Source: an uncultured Ruminococcus sp. (GTDB lineage Bacteria > Bacillota > Clostridia > Oscillospirales > Ruminococcaceae). From it: DNA of 24,086 bases. Below are positions 21,881-24,086 of the stretch, piece after piece. Where the stretch lies: contig UQAR01000028.1 in NCBI GenBank assembly GCA_900539095.1, forward strand, positions 1 through 24,086, in the 5' to 3' direction. Below the pieces are notes generated by a model. That model saw only the letters and a program-made list of their open reading frames with translations. It was not told where the DNA came from and did no database searches. Position 1 is the first letter of the stretch; every line of letters starts with the position of its first letter. Position numbers and translations under genes: made by a program.

Positions 21881-22837
21881 TTATTTTCTATTGACAACGT
21901 TCTGCGGAGTGCCCTCTATCCACTTTTTCAGATTTTCTGCGACCGTTTCAAGCAGCCTTTCTCTTGTCTGCTTTGGTGCCCATGCTATGTGAGGGGTAAC
22001 AGTGCAGTTTTTCACGTTTCTCAGTGGACAATCCTCACGCATCGGTTCATTCGTGAGAACATCTATGCCCGCACCTGCAATGACTTCATTTTCAAGTGCC
22101 TCAGCAAGTGCCTTTTCGTCCACAAGACCGCCTCTTGCAGTGTTGACGAAAAATGCTGACTTTTTCATCATTCCTAGACTTTTGGCGTTTATCATCTTTT
22201 CATTGTCCTTTGTGAGCGGACAATGGAGTGTTACAACGTCTGAGCTTTTCAAAAGCTCGTCAAGACTTACCGCAGGCGTGCCGTCAGTTATTTTCTGAGG
22301 CGAGCGTGTAAAAGTAATGACCTTCATTCCAAACGCCCTTGCTATCTCAGCCACTTTCTTTCCAATGTCGCCGTAGCCTACTATACCAATGGTTTTTCCG
22401 GCAAGCTCATAGGTAGGGATACCGAAATACGAAAACAGCTTGTAATTCACCCAGCCGCCCTCATCGACTTTCTGAGAATATTCTCTTATCTTGCTGAAAT
22501 AATTGAGGATAAGAGCAAAAGTGTGCTGAGCAACTGCGTTTGTGGAATATGCAGGCACATTGCAGACCACCGCACCGTGCCTGTCAGCGGCACAAAGGTC
22601 AACATTATTATAACCCGTTGCAAAAAGCCCAACATATTTCAGGTTTTTGCATTTTGAAAAGACCTCTTCTGTTATAAGGCACTTGTTGCATATAACAGCG
22701 TCAGCGTCACCTATTTTTTCTGCCACCTGTTCATTTGGCGTAAAGCCATATACCTTGTGTTCACCAAGAGCGGTTATGCCCTCCAGCGACACATCGTTTC
22801 GTGAAACTGTTTCAGAATCAAGTATAACTATCTTCAT
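21881..22837 (-). CDS. D-2-hydroxyacid dehydrogenase (hydroxypyruvate reductase-like)
   Basis: A 318-residue NAD-dependent dehydrogenase. The Rossmann motif is GIVGYGDIGKKVAEIARAFG (about residues 149-168). The catalytic set is visible as Arg in NTARGGLVDE, Glu in GIDVLTNEP and His in PHIAWAP. The pattern with GYNNVDL and WVNYKLFSYF is close to glycerate dehydrogenase/hydroxypyruvate reductase, but the substrate cannot be fixed from sequence. Its ATG overlaps the stop of the upstream membrane-protein gene (ATGA), and proB follows within about 20 bases, so the four genes probably form one operon. Confidence 0.9.
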   Translation of the reverse strand: MKIVILDSETVSRNDVSLEGITALGEHKVYGFTPNEQVAEKIGDADAVICNKCLITEEVFSKCKNLKYVGLFATGYNNVDLCAADRHGAVVCNVPAYSTNAVAQHTFALILNYFSKIREYSQKVDEGGWVNYKLFSYFGIPTYELAGKTIGIVGYGDIGKKVAEIARAFGMKVITFTRSPQKITDGTPAVSLDELLKSSDVVTLHCPLTKDNEKMINAKSLGMMKKSAFFVNTARGGLVDEKALAEALENEVIAGAGIDVLTNEPMREDCPLRNVKNCTVTPHIAWAPKQTRERLLETVAENLKKWIEGTPQNVVNRK

Positions 22838-23178
22838 TCTTCATCTTCCTTTACAGCGGTATCGGTCTTATCTTTTTCAGCGTTTTCCTTGGCTTTCTGA
22901 GCCTTTGAGAACCTGTGGGAAAGGAAAGCCGTTGCCGCAAGGAACATGACCTCCGCCCCGAAAAGCATACCGATAGCAAAGCTTTTTGTACAAAACTGAG
23001 TTATGATAGTAAGGTCGATAGCCACCATTATGGTAAGATAATGGTAAGAACCCTTCCTTATGAACTGAGTTATATATAAAAGCGTAGCGATAACGCAGAA
23101 TATCATGTGCACCTTGAAAGGCAAGGGGGCATAAACGTTTTGCAGGGTCGCAGTTTCCGCTGCCAGTGTTTCTATCAC
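22834..23178 (-). CDS. Small three-helix membrane protein, unknown function
   Basis: A 114-residue protein I do not recognise. It has three hydrophobic segments (about 21-40, 47-63 and 67-86) and a highly charged Lys/Glu/Asp tail from about residue 88. The start is GTG at 23178 with AGGAG 8 bases upstream, and a promoter lies at 23208-23236. It is first in the operon with the dehydrogenase, proB and proA and overlaps the dehydrogenase start by 4 bases. Confidence 0.8.
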   Translation of the reverse strand: MIETLAAETATLQNVYAPLPFKVHMIFCVIATLLYITQFIRKGSYHYLTIMVAIDLTIITQFCTKSFAIGMLFGAEVMFLAATAFLSHRFSKAQKAKENAEKDKTDTAVKEDEE

Positions 23179-23207
23179 AGAATCATCTCCTAAAGCATTA
23201 TTATTTT

Positions 23208-23236
23208 ATTATACCACAGTTTTACGTCATTTGCAA
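23208..23236 (-). promoter_or_regulatory. Sigma-A promoter of the membrane protein-dehydrogenase-proBA operon
   Basis: On the minus strand, TTGCAA (23231-23236), a 17-base spacer and TATAAT (23208-23213). The expected start is near 23201, about 23 bases before the GTG. Confidence 0.75.
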
Positions 23237-23267
23237 TAGATTTAAGCCCCTGACACTGCCGCAAAAT

Positions 23268-23308
23268 AAAAAGGCAGAAGTATTTTTTTTAATACCTCTG
23301 CCTTTTTT
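23268..23308. terminator. Terminator of the rubrerythrin gene, bidirectional shape
   Basis: A 12-pair stem with one mismatch, GGCAGAAGTATT / AATACCTCTGCC, around a T-rich loop, flanked by an A-run and a T-run. On the minus strand it follows the rubrerythrin stop by about 40 bases. Confidence 0.88.
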
Positions 23309-23347
23309 GGGAAAATTTCGTCGTGATCTTTAAATTATAGCAAATTA

Positions 23348-23899
23348 TTACTTGTTTGCAAAATATCTGTCAAGCAGACCCTTGAATCCGCAGCCATGTC
23401 TAGCCTCGTCCTTAGCCATTTCGTGAACAGTGTCATGGATAGCGTCATAGCCAAGCTCCTTTGCTCTCTTAGCAAGCTTCATTTTGCCCTCGCAAGCACC
23501 GTTTTCAGCCATGTATCTCATCTCAAGGTTCTTCTTAGTTGAAGGTGTTACAACCTCGCCAAGCAGTTCTGCGAACTTAGCAGCGTGCTCAGCCTCTTCA
23601 TAAGCAGCCTTCTCATAGTACATACCTACCTCAGGGTAGCCCTCTCTGTAAGCAACTCTTGCCATTGCAAGATACATACCTACCTCAGAGCACTCGCCGT
23701 TGAAGTTCTCTCTAAGACCTGCAACAACTTCCTCATCAAGACCCTCTGCAACGCCTACCTTGTGCTCGTCAGCCCATGTGATAGCTGTTTCTTCTACTTT
23801 ATTGAACTTTTCTGCTGGTGCGTGGCAGATAGGACACTCCTTTGGAGCAGCCTCGCCCTCATAAACATAACCGCATACTGAACATACAAACTTTGACAT
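23348..23899 (-). CDS. Rubrerythrin with N-terminal rubredoxin domain (reverse rubrerythrin type)
   Basis: A 183-residue peroxide-scavenging protein of anaerobes. The rubredoxin-type iron site is at the N-terminus (C6, C9, C22, C25 in CSVCG and CPICH). A ferritin-like di-iron domain follows, with ENFNGECSEVGMY, YEEAEHAAKF and MAKDEARHG providing the carboxylate and histidine ligands. This order is reversed compared with classical rubrerythrin and matches the clostridial reverse type, which reduces hydrogen peroxide using NADH-derived electrons through partner proteins. The ATG has AGGAGG 8 bases upstream. It has its own consensus promoter and terminator. Confidence 0.94.
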   Translation of the reverse strand: MSKFVCSVCGYVYEGEAAPKECPICHAPAEKFNKVEETAITWADEHKVGVAEGLDEEVVAGLRENFNGECSEVGMYLAMARVAYREGYPEVGMYYEKAAYEEAEHAAKFAELLGEVVTPSTKKNLEMRYMAENGACEGKMKLAKRAKELGYDAIHDTVHEMAKDEARHGCGFKGLLDRYFANK

Positions 23900-23950
23900 A
23901 ATTTTGTCCTCCTTATTTAGACTTTATTTTCATTCGATTTTTTTAATTGG

Positions 23951-23995
23951 CCGCAGACTTTTCTGCGGTGTTTCCTACAGCTTTTCCCTTGCTGT
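23951..23995 (-). other. Two 5'-leader hairpins of the rubrerythrin mRNA
   Basis: On the minus strand ACAGC/GCTGT (23977-23995) sits at the predicted 5' end of the transcript. CCGCAGA/TCTGCGG (23951-23968, 4-base loop) follows. Neither has a T-run after it, so they are not terminators. A role in mRNA stability is plausible but unproven. Confidence 0.5.
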
Positions 23996-24001
23996 GATTA
24001 A

Positions 24002-24030
24002 AGTATACCACATCGGTACACATTTGTCAA
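24002..24030 (-). promoter_or_regulatory. Sigma-A promoter of the rubrerythrin gene
   Basis: On the minus strand, TTGACA (24025-24030), a 17-base spacer and TATACT (24002-24007). Transcription should begin near 23995. Confidence 0.9.
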
Positions 24031-24033
24031 TAG

Positions 24034-24049
24034 GTTAGTTTTATCTAAC
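24034..24049. promoter_or_regulatory. Inverted repeat upstream of the rubrerythrin promoter
   Basis: A perfect inverted repeat GTTAG-TTTTAT-CTAAC lies 3 bases upstream of the -35 element. Its position fits a regulator site. It does not match the 7-1-7 PerR box. Confidence 0.4.
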
Positions 24050-24057
24050 AATATAAA

Positions 24058-24086
24058 CTGTCTCTTATACACATCTCCGAGCCCAC
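24058..24086. other. Illumina Nextera adapter (artefact)
   Basis: The first 19 bases are CTGTCTCTTATACACATCT, the Tn5 mosaic end used in Nextera libraries, and they continue with CCGAGCCCAC of the read adapter up to the last base. This is untrimmed library adapter and not genome sequence. Confidence 0.97.

Noticed and set aside
1..24057. CRISPR array, rRNA, tRNA, prophage or insertion sequence
   Set aside because: No regularly spaced repeats, no RNA-gene landmarks and no transposase, integrase or phage genes are visible.

Overview
The window looks like a chromosomal contig from an AT-rich, anaerobic, Gram-positive gut-type Clostridia, most likely Oscillospiraceae/Ruminococcus-like. This rests on the dnaN-yaaA-recF-remB-gyrB-gyrA order, on strong AGGAGG-type ribosome binding sites with several TTG and GTG starts, on consensus TTGACA/TATAAT promoters, on a TatD-linked radical SAM protein and on a rubrerythrin with an N-terminal rubredoxin domain. 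The taxonomic call is an inference. The last 29 bases (24058-24086) are not genomic: they match an Illumina Nextera transposon adapter, so the true contig end is 24057.

Region 1 (1-8184, + strand) is the replication-initiation neighbourhood just downstream of where dnaA would lie: dnaN, yaaA (S4 domain), recF, remB, gyrB, an acidic two-helix membrane protein with a YcxB-like tail, and gyrA. They are packed with gaps of 1-65 bases and read as one operon, ended by a hairpin terminator at 8253.

Region 2 (8185-12455) holds convergent serS (-) and then the secD-secF pair (+). Each transcription unit has its own consensus promoter and terminators. secD has a structured leader with an overlapping 26-codon upstream ORF.

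Region 3 (12456-24057) is entirely on the minus strand. Read in transcription order from the right it contains: a rubrerythrin; an operon of a small membrane protein, a D-2-hydroxyacid dehydrogenase, proB and proA; a TatD-linked radical SAM gene; two tandem paralogous ECF sigma factors, each fused to a transmembrane helix and a large extracytoplasmic domain; hisC; and cbiB (cobalamin synthesis).

The most unusual content is the sigma pair. The two proteins share the sigma module, linker and membrane anchor but carry unrelated-looking ectodomains. No anti-sigma gene is visible. A 45-bp block (36 identical positions by eye) precedes both genes and is followed in both leaders by a long-loop hairpin. 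This suggests a family of membrane-tethered, possibly autoregulated sigma factors. A short palindromic dispersed repeat occurs three times, always between genes. Apart from these items the window is mostly housekeeping genes. I see no CRISPR, rRNA, tRNA, insertion sequence or prophage.
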